From Planctomycetota bacterium (GTDB taxonomy: Bacteria; Planctomycetota; Planctomycetia; Gemmatales; Gemmataceae): a DNA stretch of 39,929 nt. Below, one piece after another: positions 8,079 to 17,564 of this stretch (position 1 is its first letter; every line of letters starts with the position of its first letter). The stretch is taken from NCBI GenBank assembly GCA_029777335.1, contig JAKOSN010000025.1, positions 1 through 39,929 of the forward strand, given 5' to 3'. The notes beneath the pieces are model-generated. The model ran no database searches. It was not told the DNA's origin and saw only the letters and a list, made by a program, of their open reading frames with translations. A program made the translations under genes and the position numbers.

Positions 8079-8270
8079 ATGCACAGGCGCGCGTTCACGC
8101 TGATCGAATTGTTGGTGGTGCTCGCCGTGCTTGCCATCCTGTTCGCGCTGCTGTTGCCGGCGATTCAGCGGGTTCGAGCCGCTGCCAATCGAATTGAGTG
8201 TGCCAGCAGTTTTCGCCAGATCGGCCTGGCGGTGAGGCATGGTGGTCCACCCCAGATCGTTTTGCCTTAG
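8079..8270 (+). pseudogene. Truncated DUF1559-type pseudopilin, N-terminal 63 aa only
   Basis: The peptide begins [21 protein letters not shown], a type IV prepilin leader with the G/A-F-T-L-I-E processing site, followed by [28 protein letters not shown], which is the start of DUF1559 proteins of planctomycetes. Full-length relatives are about 300 residues (compare 27181-28062 in this window). Here the frame stops after 63 codons, and the DNA that follows is occupied by the opposite-strand DUF1990 gene, whose stop codon overlaps this stop by two bases. GGAGGG lies eight nt before the ATG, so the stub may still be translated. I interpret it as a remnant of a deletion or rearrangement; a functional short pseudopilin is the alternative. 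Confidence 0.65.
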
Positions 8271-8872
8271 ACGGAACTGCAACTTCGCGTCGTTTGTGCC
8301 ACCTGGGCCAGATAGTCCAGAGCCGCCCGACTGGCATGGACCTGAACCCAGCGCGTGAGTGGGCCGCAGAGTCGCGTGAGGAGAATCCCTGGACGGGACC
8401 AGGAGCGCAACGCCGCAGTCACCACCCCCGTCTCCATGTCCTTTTCCACACTGAACGTCTCCTCGCCCAGTTCAGGGTGTCGCTCCAGGGTGCGATAGGT
8501 GAACCCGGCACTCCAAAGTGAGCCACGCGGTTCGTCGAAGCGCTCGATCACCCGGGCCGCAAAGAAGAGTTTCACGATCCGAAAACCATGATAAACCACT
8601 CCCACCGTGTCTCCCACTTCCACGGGGGTTCGACGTAACACCCCGGAGACCAGGGTGGGCGGAAAGATGCGATAGGCCAGCAGGGAGTCCGCAACCCGGC
8701 GAAACGGACCGTGGGGGTCGGGGGGACCGGGTCGTTCTTGTGCCACCGCCCGCGTGTAGGCATCGCGTCGATCAGTAGCACGTGGACCCGCCTCGACCCC
8801 AGGCGACCACGCGCGATGCTCCCAGCTTTCCAGTCGCGGTGTTCCACCGACCAGGGGGAGGACTATATTCAC
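8267..8872 (-). CDS. DUF1990 family protein
   Basis: The 201-residue protein carries the DUF1990 hallmarks in its C-terminal half: [22 protein letters not shown] near residue 87, [25 protein letters not shown] near 120 and the ending [30 protein letters not shown]. This C-terminal pattern (GFxYxTLxxHPExGEExFxV) is characteristic of the family, whose biochemical role is unknown. It starts with GTG at 8872 inside a GTGA overlap with the stop codon of the upstream YndJ-like gene, so translation is coupled. DUF1990 next to, or fused with, YndJ is a known arrangement in Firmicutes and Actinobacteria, which supports both calls. The stop codon overlaps that of the truncated pseudopilin on the other strand. 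Confidence 0.88.
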   Translation of the reverse strand: MNIVLPLVGGTPRLESWEHRAWSPGVEAGPRATDRRDAYTRAVAQERPGPPDPHGPFRRVADSLLAYRIFPPTLVSGVLRRTPVEVGDTVGVVYHGFRIVKLFFAARVIERFDEPRGSLWSAGFTYRTLERHPELGEETFSVEKDMETGVVTAALRSWSRPGILLTRLCGPLTRWVQVHASRAALDYLAQVAQTTRSCSSV

Positions 8873-9798
8873 GGTCGAGATCCTCGCACATTCCAGACGA
8901 TCAGCGCGGGCAAGGCGAAGCCCAGCCCGTTCATCGTTCCGTGAGTGACGATCATTTTGGGGATGGTGAGCCAGGCCGCGTGACGCAGGGAGCCCAGCGC
9001 ATAGATCCCTGCTAGAGCCATCCCGGTCAGCAGAAAGAGTGCCGACAGAGCGAGCAGCCCCCCCTGCCAGCGCGGGCGCAGATCAAGCGCCACGTGAAAC
9101 TGAAGCAGCGACAACCCCACACAGGCCGCAGTGAGAAACCACGCAGTCGCGAGTTCAACGACACCAAGGTGGGGGTGGAAGTGTTTGACCGTGATCCCCA
9201 CTCCAACCAGCGGCACTCCCACGATGATGCCGCGACAGATCCAGCGGCTAAGCCCCCCCGCGCGCTGCTGCCCTACCCTCCCCGCCAGCACCGGCAGACA
9301 CAAACCGGCGAAGTGAAAATGGGCCGCGGTCAACAGGACGATCATCGGAGCGAAATCGAGCGGATATACCCCAGCCCGCGAACAGGCGAGGAAGGCCGCT
9401 CCAATCGGGAGATACACCATGCCAACATCCGGGATACGTTCTTCCAGAGGGCGCACCGGTTCACGAAGGAGGCGGAGCAACCCTGTGCGAGCCGCCACCA
9501 GGGTGACTGCCACCCAGGGAAGCACCAGTGCGCCCGTGATTGGCCCGGTCGGCATCGCGAACGACACCACCGCGCAGACAGCAGCGAGGAACTGCACGAT
9601 GGCGTGGTAACGCCAGGTAGCGCGCAGGGGTTGCACGCCTGGGTCGACCACCAGCGCCAGTGCGAGCGGACAGGCACAGAGTGGACCGAGCAGAATCAAT
9701 TTTTCCGCCCAGTCAACGGGCAGAACCAGGGCCGCCACGACCCAAACGAAACTGCCGAGAATTCCACTGGCCACAAAAGCAGGTTGTACACGGGGCAT
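8869..9798 (-). CDS. YndJ-like polytopic membrane protein
   Basis: The 309-residue product consists almost entirely of hydrophobic helices, about nine or ten, with short loops. Family-type segments are VYLPIGAAFLACSRAG, MIVLLTAAHFHFAGLCLPVLAG and the C-terminal KMIVTHGTMNGLGFALPALIVWNV. The last two, with their AAHFHFAG and HGxxNxxGF motifs, are conserved in the Bacillus YndJ family. The histidines in AHFHF and THG are candidates for metal or proton handling. The substrate and function are not known. The open frame extends upstream to 10182 but that part is antisense to the next gene region, so the ATG at 9798 is used; GAGGAG lies somewhat far upstream (about 13 nt). It is followed by DUF1990 with a 4-nt overlap. 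Confidence 0.82.
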   Translation of the reverse strand: MPRVQPAFVASGILGSFVWVVAALVLPVDWAEKLILLGPLCACPLALALVVDPGVQPLRATWRYHAIVQFLAAVCAVVSFAMPTGPITGALVLPWVAVTLVAARTGLLRLLREPVRPLEERIPDVGMVYLPIGAAFLACSRAGVYPLDFAPMIVLLTAAHFHFAGLCLPVLAGRVGQQRAGGLSRWICRGIIVGVPLVGVGITVKHFHPHLGVVELATAWFLTAACVGLSLLQFHVALDLRPRWQGGLLALSALFLLTGMALAGIYALGSLRHAAWLTIPKMIVTHGTMNGLGFALPALIVWNVRGSRP

Positions 9799-9906
9799 GT
9801 TGAGTTTGTCTCTCCTCTCGGGGAAGCAACCGCAGAGGTGTGAGGGAGACAACCAGCCCAAGAGAACCGGCAAGCAAACCAGTGCGGCCGTCGCTTGACA
9901 GGGCAA

Positions 9907-9934
9907 CTCAGCCCGCCGAACTCGACGGGCTGAG
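9907..9934 (-). terminator. Perfect 9-bp hairpin after the Tat protein gene, no U-tract
   Basis: CTCAGCCCG and CGGGCTGAG pair around a 10-nt loop, about 20 nt past the stop codon of the 531-residue Tat protein gene. As at 659-686 the stem is 9 bp, the loop 10 nt, and no T-run follows. Confidence 0.5.
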
Positions 9935-9953
9935 CAGGAATGATCAGGGGCGG

Positions 9954-11549
9954 TTATCCTTGCTTGATCCCCAGCAGGCGACACGCTTCGAGATAGGCCG
10001 GGGCATGTCCCTCGCGGAGATCCTGCTGATTGTAGCCGTAGGCGCTTGCGGTCACGCGCGCCAGTGCCACCATTTGCCGCCAGCGGAAAGCCGGCCGGGT
10101 CGTGGCAAACTCCTCCACCACAGTGCGATAGTATTTTTCCCCGTGCAAACGGCCATCCTCGCTGATGGCATACCGGCGACACAGTGCAAAGAGGGGTTTG
10201 ACATCATAGCCACGTTCTCCATAGCGCTGCGCCAGGGCGCAGGCCGCCAGCTGATTGTTTTCGCGAATCGCTCCATCGAGATCCCGGAGCAACGCCTCGG
10301 CCTGGTCGGACTTGATCTTCTCCAGATGTTCGCGCAGGGGAAATGGCTCGTTCTGCAATCCCTTCTTGTCGCGGTTGAGGGCTGCGCGGACATGATTGGC
10401 GATATCCATCGCTGCGATGATCAAGCCAGCCGCCTGATTGCGCGGATTGCTGACGCGCACGATGTTGCGCCAGGCATTGGTGGCGTCGGAACCGTGGACG
10501 CCCATCGAATCGCCGTGCACGCGCCGGCCATAGTTCCCCTCCCAGTTCTCCACTTGTCGCAACACCAGTTGATTGGCTGCCAGCGAAATGGCCTCGCCCA
10601 CATCCTCCGGCGAAAAGCCCTCACCCAGCGCCCCGGCCACCGCCTCGGCGGCCTCCTGAGGTTTGGCGGTCAGGAGCGTCAGGCTCAACTTCTCGACCCA
10701 GCGATCCTCGCCCTTGCGTGTGCCCAGCGCCTTCTGGCCCAGCCTGTACTGCTCCAGAAGATTCGGAACAATCGCACGGTGACGTTTCAGATCTGGATCA
10801 TCAGCTTTGGACGGATTGTTATCCTTGGCGCATTTGCGCACGGTCTGTCGCAGCAGAGTCAGAGCATGCTCGCGCCCGGTCAGATCGAGGAGCGCCCAGG
10901 CACGCCAGGGCAAAACCACACTATGCACATCGTGATTATCCACCACTCCCGGGAGCAGTCCATTGAAGGCATCCTCGAGCGAACGCTGCTGTAATGCCGC
11001 CAGGAGTTGCTCCGCCTTGACACGATCTCCGCGGTTGATTTCGCGCTGCAGTTGCTCTGCCACGCTGGGCTGTTTCGCTGGCTCGCCTGGGGGGAGGGGA
11101 TGCAGAACTTCCCGAGCATGCCCGCCCGCACTGTGGATGTAGTAAGTGTTGCGGTGGAGGACCTTGAGCACCGGGAGAAGTTGCTGCTCCCTGGGTAACT
11201 CAAGGGCCATCTGGTAGGCGGGTGCCAGCGCCATGAAGGAGTGGAATCCGAAATAGTGCTCCCCGCCAAAGGTGCGCGCATTGGCCAGCGCTGCAGCCGC
11301 CACCAGTTGACGGAGTTCCACGCCGTCCTGCGAGCGCTTCACCAGCACCGAGAGAAGTTTCTCGGTGGGCGTTTCCTGCATCAGGGTGACCAGCGGCTCC
11401 AGTTTGCCGAAGGTGAGCGTTCGGGTTTCCTCCTCCGCCCACGCGACAGACGCCAACCCCAGTTCGCAGGCCAGCGCCGACCCGACACTTGCGACGAACA
11501 TTCCGCGCCCGACCTCGGCAAGAAACTCGCGACGACTCTGTGAGTTCAT
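9954..11549 (-). CDS. Tat-exported protein of unknown function, His-rich motifs
   Basis: The 531-residue protein opens with a twin-arginine signal (SRREFLAEVGRGMFVAS…) and a likely cleavage after SVAWA, so it should be exported folded, often with a cofactor. The mature part is mainly helical and contains several histidine clusters: GGEHYFGFHSFMAL, LHRNTYYIHSAGGHARE, VVDNHDVHSVVLPWRAW and GRRVHGDSMGVHGSDATN. These are reminiscent of metal-binding sites, but I do not recognise a named family. The ATG at 11549 is chosen because GGAGAG lies six nt upstream and the Tat motif follows; the longer frame to 11675 is not credible. It lies alone on the minus strand, 155 nt upstream of the YndJ-like gene and separated from it by a hairpin. 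Confidence 0.82.
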   Translation of the reverse strand: MNSQSRREFLAEVGRGMFVASVGSALACELGLASVAWAEEETRTLTFGKLEPLVTLMQETPTEKLLSVLVKRSQDGVELRQLVAAAALANARTFGGEHYFGFHSFMALAPAYQMALELPREQQLLPVLKVLHRNTYYIHSAGGHAREVLHPLPPGEPAKQPSVAEQLQREINRGDRVKAEQLLAALQQRSLEDAFNGLLPGVVDNHDVHSVVLPWRAWALLDLTGREHALTLLRQTVRKCAKDNNPSKADDPDLKRHRAIVPNLLEQYRLGQKALGTRKGEDRWVEKLSLTLLTAKPQEAAEAVAGALGEGFSPEDVGEAISLAANQLVLRQVENWEGNYGRRVHGDSMGVHGSDATNAWRNIVRVSNPRNQAAGLIIAAMDIANHVRAALNRDKKGLQNEPFPLREHLEKIKSDQAEALLRDLDGAIRENNQLAACALAQRYGERGYDVKPLFALCRRYAISEDGRLHGEKYYRTVVEEFATTRPAFRWRQMVALARVTASAYGYNQQDLREGHAPAYLEACRLLGIKQG

Positions 11550-11815
11550 GGTTCTCTCCAGCAAGGATTCGCACCGAACGGCAACACCGGGGTTTGCGTG
11601 GGGGCACAGAGGGGCGAACGAGACGTTCACGGGATTGATTGGAGGATACCGGAAGTTGATCACGATGTCACACAAAAGTTGTGAAGTTGTTGCGCACGCG
11701 CACGATCAGGCAGCGCGGTGAGATTCGTTAACCAGAACCTCTGGGTGCACCCGATCTTCTGGAAGAGAAGGGAGCCGACGTGCTGCAAAAATGGGAAAAA
11801 GCGGCTCAGCCGACA
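11550..11815. other. Intergenic region between two minus-strand genes
   Basis: This stretch holds the promoter and leader of the Tat protein gene and the downstream side of the terminator at 11816-11866. I see no convincing promoter hexamers and no credible ORF in either direction. Confidence 0.5.
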
Positions 11816-11866
11816 ACTCTCTCTCCCAGCAATGCCTTGATTTTCTGGCACGCTGGGAACGAGAGT
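11816..11866 (-). terminator. Terminator of the outer-membrane barrel gene
   Basis: A long hairpin: ACTCTC plus TCCCAGC on one side pair with GCTGGGA plus GAGAGT on the other, with a 2x2 internal loop and an inner TGCC/GGCA pair. It lies 62 nt past the barrel stop codon. On the minus strand a CTTTTTCCC tract follows about 15 nt later, after a short GC stem. Confidence 0.6.
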
Positions 11867-11928
11867 CTCTGCTGATCCGCTTTTGCTACCTTGTTCCGCT
11901 GGCGAGGGCCTGGAAAACTTCGTTTCGC

Positions 11929-13167
11929 TCAGAAGCGGTAGTTCAGCTGCGCCAGGAGTTCAACATCAAACGGCTTGGGGCCGGTCATGGGGAGCACCAG
12001 GCCCAGACCAAGCGTCGCATTGTTCATGAATTCCAGCGTGGCACCAGTCGTCACATTCACTCCGTTGTGCACTTTCAGCGTGTCGGTGACCCCGAAAACG
12101 CTGACGGTGGGATCGGGGCTGCGCAGAGGCGTAGCAACGTGAACTTCCACGGTCGGCGTGATCGCGGTCAGCAACCGCGAACGGCTGTAGTCGCGGTACA
12201 GATAATAGCCCACGCCCAGATCATTGAACCAGACGATGGACTGGGGGCTCGCCACCGGGAGGGTGATCGAGGAGAACCCCTGCACATAAAAGTCCCCAAA
12301 ATTGAAGATGTAGCCGCCAAAGGGTTGCAGAAACATCAACGTTGACATCCCCGGATTGATCAGCTTCGAGGAGGCAGTGGGAAAGCTCATCGTGGCCCCG
12401 CCAGTGATCACACTCCCCGACGGCACATCTTCCCACAAGACCGCTTTCAGGATCGCGGAAATGTTATCAAAGTGCGTGATGTTCAGGCTATCGCCGCCCG
12501 GAATGGCCATGTATCCACCGGGCGTGGGGATTGCCCGAACATCCTTGGCCTCTGCATCCAGGGTGTAGAACGGAATTCGTAAACCGAGCGAGAACCGCTG
12601 ATCGAGGAAGGTTTTTTCAAACCCGAAGGTGTGTTGATAAAGATTGACGTTGTGCAAGGATTCAGTGGGATCGGTCCAGCGCGATTTGTTCAGGTTGTTG
12701 TAGAAGTTGTAGCGGTAGAAGACGCGGTCGACCGGGCGAGGACTTTCCCCCTCGCCAATCTTCACATTGGAGAAGAGATTGGCGACCGGCCCGACAAAAT
12801 CACCCAGCATGAAGGGAGTGAAAGGAAGGTCCGGGCGACTGACGGGACCACACCCCATCGCCCCGCAACCCATCGGTCCGCAGCAACTGGAACCGTTCGT
12901 ACATGGGGCGGTCGGATAGGGAATCTCGCTCGCAACTGTCGTTTGCTGAACACTCGTCTGGGTGATGACCGATTGCCGGGGCGCCGACTGGGGGAGCATC
13001 TGCGGCATCCCGGTCATCCCCGGGATCTGCGCGGGCGGATAGGGGTTCCCCGGAGTCGGTGCGGGAAGGGAGTAACTCCCCCCTGGATCCCCTTGCGCAC
13101 GGACCGAACCGACTGCCAGGGTTCCCATCAGCATCGTCCCGATCAGGAAGATCCAGATCCGTCTCAT
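11929..13167 (-). CDS. Secreted outer-membrane beta-barrel protein with Cys/Gly-rich segment
   Basis: The 412-residue product has a Sec signal peptide (MRRIWIFLIGTMLMGTLAVGSVRA) and then a Pro/Gln-rich spacer. Around residues 88-105 there is a compact Cys-Gly-rich segment, CTNGSSCCGPMGCGAMGCG. From about residue 130 on, amphipathic beta-strands with aromatic girdles follow (VFYRYNFYNNLN, TFGFEKTFLDQRFSLGLRIPFY, FGGYIFNFGDFYVQGFSSITL), and the chain ends VELLAQLNYRF. A final Phe is the classic outer-membrane-protein assembly signal. It fits the planctomycete barrel proteins resembling transporter/channel families, but the cargo is unknown. GGGAG precedes the ATG at 13167. It is divergent from the N-ATPase operon and shares a 365-nt intergenic region with it. 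Confidence 0.82.
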   Translation of the reverse strand: MRRIWIFLIGTMLMGTLAVGSVRAQGDPGGSYSLPAPTPGNPYPPAQIPGMTGMPQMLPQSAPRQSVITQTSVQQTTVASEIPYPTAPCTNGSSCCGPMGCGAMGCGPVSRPDLPFTPFMLGDFVGPVANLFSNVKIGEGESPRPVDRVFYRYNFYNNLNKSRWTDPTESLHNVNLYQHTFGFEKTFLDQRFSLGLRIPFYTLDAEAKDVRAIPTPGGYMAIPGGDSLNITHFDNISAILKAVLWEDVPSGSVITGGATMSFPTASSKLINPGMSTLMFLQPFGGYIFNFGDFYVQGFSSITLPVASPQSIVWFNDLGVGYYLYRDYSRSRLLTAITPTVEVHVATPLRSPDPTVSVFGVTDTLKVHNGVNVTTGATLEFMNNATLGLGLVLPMTGPKPFDVELLAQLNYRF

Positions 13168-13309
13168 GGTCTTTCTCCCAAAACGGCGCGAGGATTTTTT
13201 AAGTGAAGGGCAGGAGTCGCCACGCGCTCCCTGGTCCCCACGCCCGAGATTGGCAAACAGGAAATGTCTAACGGTCGTAGAATTGTTATCGGCAGAAAAA
13301 GCACATGAA

Positions 13310-15318
<2,009 letters not shown>

Positions 15319-15322
<4 letters not shown>

Positions 15323-15603
15323 CTCCCCATCCCAGCGACGATGAGTCCTTTGTGCGCGAGGTACGCCGCCAGGCAGAGCTCGTGCGCCAGGGGCGGCGTC
15401 TGGGTGTCTGGCACAGCCTGGCGCTGGCGGGAGCGATTGGATGGATGGTCAGTTTGCCCGCCGTTCTGGGCGCCTTGCTGGGGCGCTGGTTGGACGCGTC
15501 CTTCGACACAGGGATCTTCTGGACGCTCCTCCTTCTGGGTCTGGGACTGACACTTGGCTGTGCCAGCGCCTGGCGCTACGCGCAACGGGAACTCAAGGGA
15601 TGA
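15319..15603 (+). CDS. atpQ: N-ATPase-associated AtpQ (AtpI-like) membrane protein
   Basis: The 94-residue protein has a charged N-terminus (EVRRQAELVRQGRR) and two hydrophobic helices (about 32-56 and 65-86) joined by GRWLDASFDTG. That layout and the short GRWLD turn are shared with AtpI/AtpZ-type assembly factors, which help build the c-ring or bring divalent cations. It corresponds in position and size to AtpQ of N-ATPase operons. AAAGGAG lies ten nt before the ATG. The ATG and stop codons overlap those of atpC and atpR. Assignment rests mainly on operon position plus the two-helix layout. Confidence 0.88.
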
Positions 15604-15869
15604 ACTGGGGACAATCACTCGTGATCGGGATCGGCGTAGGCCTGCTCTATTTTGGAGGGTTGTGGTGGACAATCCAGCAGGCGATGGGCCGCCCGCAGAG
15701 GCGAGCCTGGTTCGTGCTTAGCCGTGTCATTCGCCTGGGACTGTGTGGACCGATCTTTTATGGGTTGTTACGCGAAGGGGTCGCACCAATCCTGGTCGCT
15801 CTCGTCGGCTTCTGGATGGCACGCTGGCATCTATTGCGACGCCTGGGAGGAGAGCCTCGTGTCGAATGA
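15600..15869 (+). CDS. atpR: N-ATPase-associated AtpR membrane protein
   Basis: The 89-residue protein has three hydrophobic helices: about 5-24, 38-56 and 59-77, with basic segments (RPQRRAW, SRVIRLG, WMARWHLLRRLGG) at the ends. AtpR is found only in N-ATPase operons. In the family it carries conserved arginines in the membrane that were proposed to interact with the ion-binding carboxylate of the c-ring; here R42 and R45 in the second helix are the candidates. Its role in the enzyme is not settled. It is coupled to atpQ by ATGA and overlaps atpB by 11 nt. Confidence 0.87.
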   Translation: MNWGQSLVIGIGVGLLYFGGLWWTIQQAMGRPQRRAWFVLSRVIRLGLCGPIFYGLLREGVAPILVALVGFWMARWHLLRRLGGEPRVE

Positions 15870-16524
15870 CCACTTCAGTCCGCCGGTACTCCTGCAGCTT
15901 GGTCCAGTCGAGGTGACCAGCACGGTGGTCTATTCCCTGGTCGCCTCCGGAGTGGTCGTTAGCTTCGCCTTGCTGGTGCGGATGGGCTTGAAACAGGGGT
16001 CGCGCTGGGCCGTCGCCGCCGAGTTTCTTGTGGAGCACCTCGAAGGGATCATGCGCGACATGTTTGGCGACGATCCGCGCCCCTATACCCCGCTGGTGGT
16101 TACGCTCGCTCTCTTTATCGCCGTTGCCAACCTGCTTGGGCTGGTGCCAGGGATGCAGGCCCCAACGGCCGATTTTTCGACCACCGCGGCCCTGGCAGTG
16201 CTCGTCTTTCTGGCCGTTCCCTTCTATGGCATTCGGGCCCAGGGAGTACGCGGTTACCTGCGCCACTATCTTAAACCCACCCCACTGCTGTTACCGCTGG
16301 AAGTCATCACCGAGTTCTCGCGTACGCTTGCGCTGGCAGTCCGCCTTTTTGGCAACATCGTGAGTGAAGAACTGGTGATCGCCGTTCTGGTGGCGATTGC
16401 GGGACTTCTGGTGCCGGTCCCGATCATGATGCTGGCAGTGCTCACTGGCGTGGTGCAGGCATATATCTTTGCTGTGTTGACGGTGGTTTATCTGAGTGCG
16501 GCAGTGCGCACGCACCAGGCCTGA
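15859..16524 (+). CDS. atpB: N-ATPase a subunit
   Basis: This is the stator channel subunit in the membrane. The 221-residue product has about five or six hydrophobic helices; the catalytic arginine is R162 in [15 protein letters not shown], the canonical a-subunit motif. Other marks are [22 protein letters not shown] and the C-terminal [16 protein letters not shown]. The GTG at 15859 is chosen because GGAGGAG lies six nt before it; the longer frame to 15652 runs over atpR. Its short N-terminus resembles other N-ATPase a subunits. The conserved residues do not by themselves show the ion, which is read from the c subunit. Confidence 0.95.
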   Translation: MSNDHFSPPVLLQLGPVEVTSTVVYSLVASGVVVSFALLVRMGLKQGSRWAVAAEFLVEHLEGIMRDMFGDDPRPYTPLVVTLALFIAVANLLGLVPGMQAPTADFSTTAALAVLVFLAVPFYGIRAQGVRGYLRHYLKPTPLLLPLEVITEFSRTLALAVRLFGNIVSEELVIAVLVAIAGLLVPVPIMMLAVLTGVVQAYIFAVLTVVYLSAAVRTHQA

Positions 16525-16538
16525 GGGAGGAGAACGCC

Positions 16539-16805
16539 GTGGATGCCCTAACCGTGTTTGTGCTCGTTACCATGGTGGTGGCGGGATTGACCGTGGCCAT
16601 CGGCACCATCGCTCCGGCCCGTGCCCAGGGGCAGGCAGTCGATTCGGCGCTCGATGCCATCGCCCGCCAGCCCGATGCGTCCGACCGCATCAGCCGCACC
16701 CTCTTCGTTGGCCTGGCGATGATCGAATCCCTGGCCATCTACTGCCTGGTGATCGCCCTGATTCTCCTGTTCGCCAACCCGTTCACGAAGCTGATCAGGC
16801 CCTGA
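16539..16805 (+). CDS. atpE: N-ATPase c subunit with Na+-binding signature
   Basis: This 88-residue hairpin forms the rotor ring. It has two hydrophobic helices joined by the polar loop ARQPDAS. Against Ilyobacter/Propionigenium c subunits the sodium ligands are present: P26 and Q30 (P-x3-Q) in helix 1, and E63, S64 and Y68 (ES-x3-Y) in helix 2, with offset minus two from Ilyobacter Q32, E65, S66 and Y70. Ilyobacter V63, whose ligand is the backbone carbonyl, corresponds to M61. Proton-type c subunits lack the Gln and the Ser-x3-Tyr. Start is GTG at 16539 with GGGAGGAG upstream, 14 nt after atpB. Confidence 0.95.
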   Translation: MDALTVFVLVTMVVAGLTVAIGTIAPARAQGQAVDSALDAIARQPDASDRISRTLFVGLAMIESLAIYCLVIALILLFANPFTKLIRP

Positions 16806-16808
16806 ACC

Positions 16809-17564
16809 ATGACCTTCAACGTGTGGACTTTTCTCTTTGAGATCATCAACTTTATCGTCCTTGCCTACATTCTCCACCTGTTGCTCTACCGGCCTTTGCG
16901 CCAGGCCATTGACGAGCGGCGCCGGGCCAACGAGCGCGAACGGGCCGACGCGGTGAAGGCGCACCAGGAAGCACTCGCCCTGCAAAAGAAGGTCGAGGAC
17001 CAGCTCGCCGAGATGGACCGAACCCGCCAGGCGAGTCTCCAGGAAGCCCGCCAGCAGGCCCTGGTCGAACGCCAGCGCATCCTCACCGAGGCCGAGCAGC
17101 AAACCCAACGGCAACAGGAGGAATTCCGGCAGAACCTGACGCGCGAGCGCGAGGAGATGCTGCAGAAGTTACGCGCCGAACTGGTCGCCCTCGCGGTGAC
17201 AGTCAGCGAACGCTTGCTCCGCGAGGCCTGTGATCGCACCCTGCATCAACAGTTGCTCCACCATCTGGCAGAAAGACTGGAGCAGGTGCCAGCAAATGAA
17301 CGAGCCGCCCTGCGTGACCAGTGGCAACCGGAGGATGGCGTTGCCCTGGAGAGCGCGAGCGTGGTCGATCCCGATGCGCTGGCAGAACTTACCCGCAGTG
17401 TAACGGCGCTTCTGGGACAAGCAGTGCCGATCAGCGTGCGTGTCCGGTCTGAGTTGCTGGGCGGGGCGCGCCTTCGGATTGGGGGGCACATCTGGGATGG
17501 ATCGCTCGCCGGACAGCTTCAGGACATTCAAGCTCCGTCGGGCGTGGCGGTGACACATGGCTGA
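16809..17564 (+). CDS. atpF: N-ATPase b subunit with C-terminal delta-like segment
   Basis: This is the peripheral-stalk protein. The 251 residues comprise a membrane helix at 5-27, then about 120 residues of charged coiled coil (30-150), and then an extension to 251. In ordinary F-type operons the b subunit is near 160 residues and a separate delta gene (atpH) follows. Here no atpH exists, and residues about 187-237 (DPDALAELTRSVTALLGQAVPIS…, ending GARLRIGGHIWDGSLAGQL) match the C-terminal piece of delta/OSCP proteins, which ends with a GGxxxxxGxxxxDGS-x4-L pattern. So the delta function appears fused to b. The ATG at 16809 lies 3 nt past atpE, and the 3' end overlaps atpA by 8 nt. Confidence 0.94.
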   Translation: MTFNVWTFLFEIINFIVLAYILHLLLYRPLRQAIDERRRANERERADAVKAHQEALALQKKVEDQLAEMDRTRQASLQEARQQALVERQRILTEAEQQTQRQQEEFRQNLTREREEMLQKLRAELVALAVTVSERLLREACDRTLHQQLLHHLAERLEQVPANERAALRDQWQPEDGVALESASVVDPDALAELTRSVTALLGQAVPISVRVRSELLGGARLRIGGHIWDGSLAGQLQDIQAPSGVAVTHG

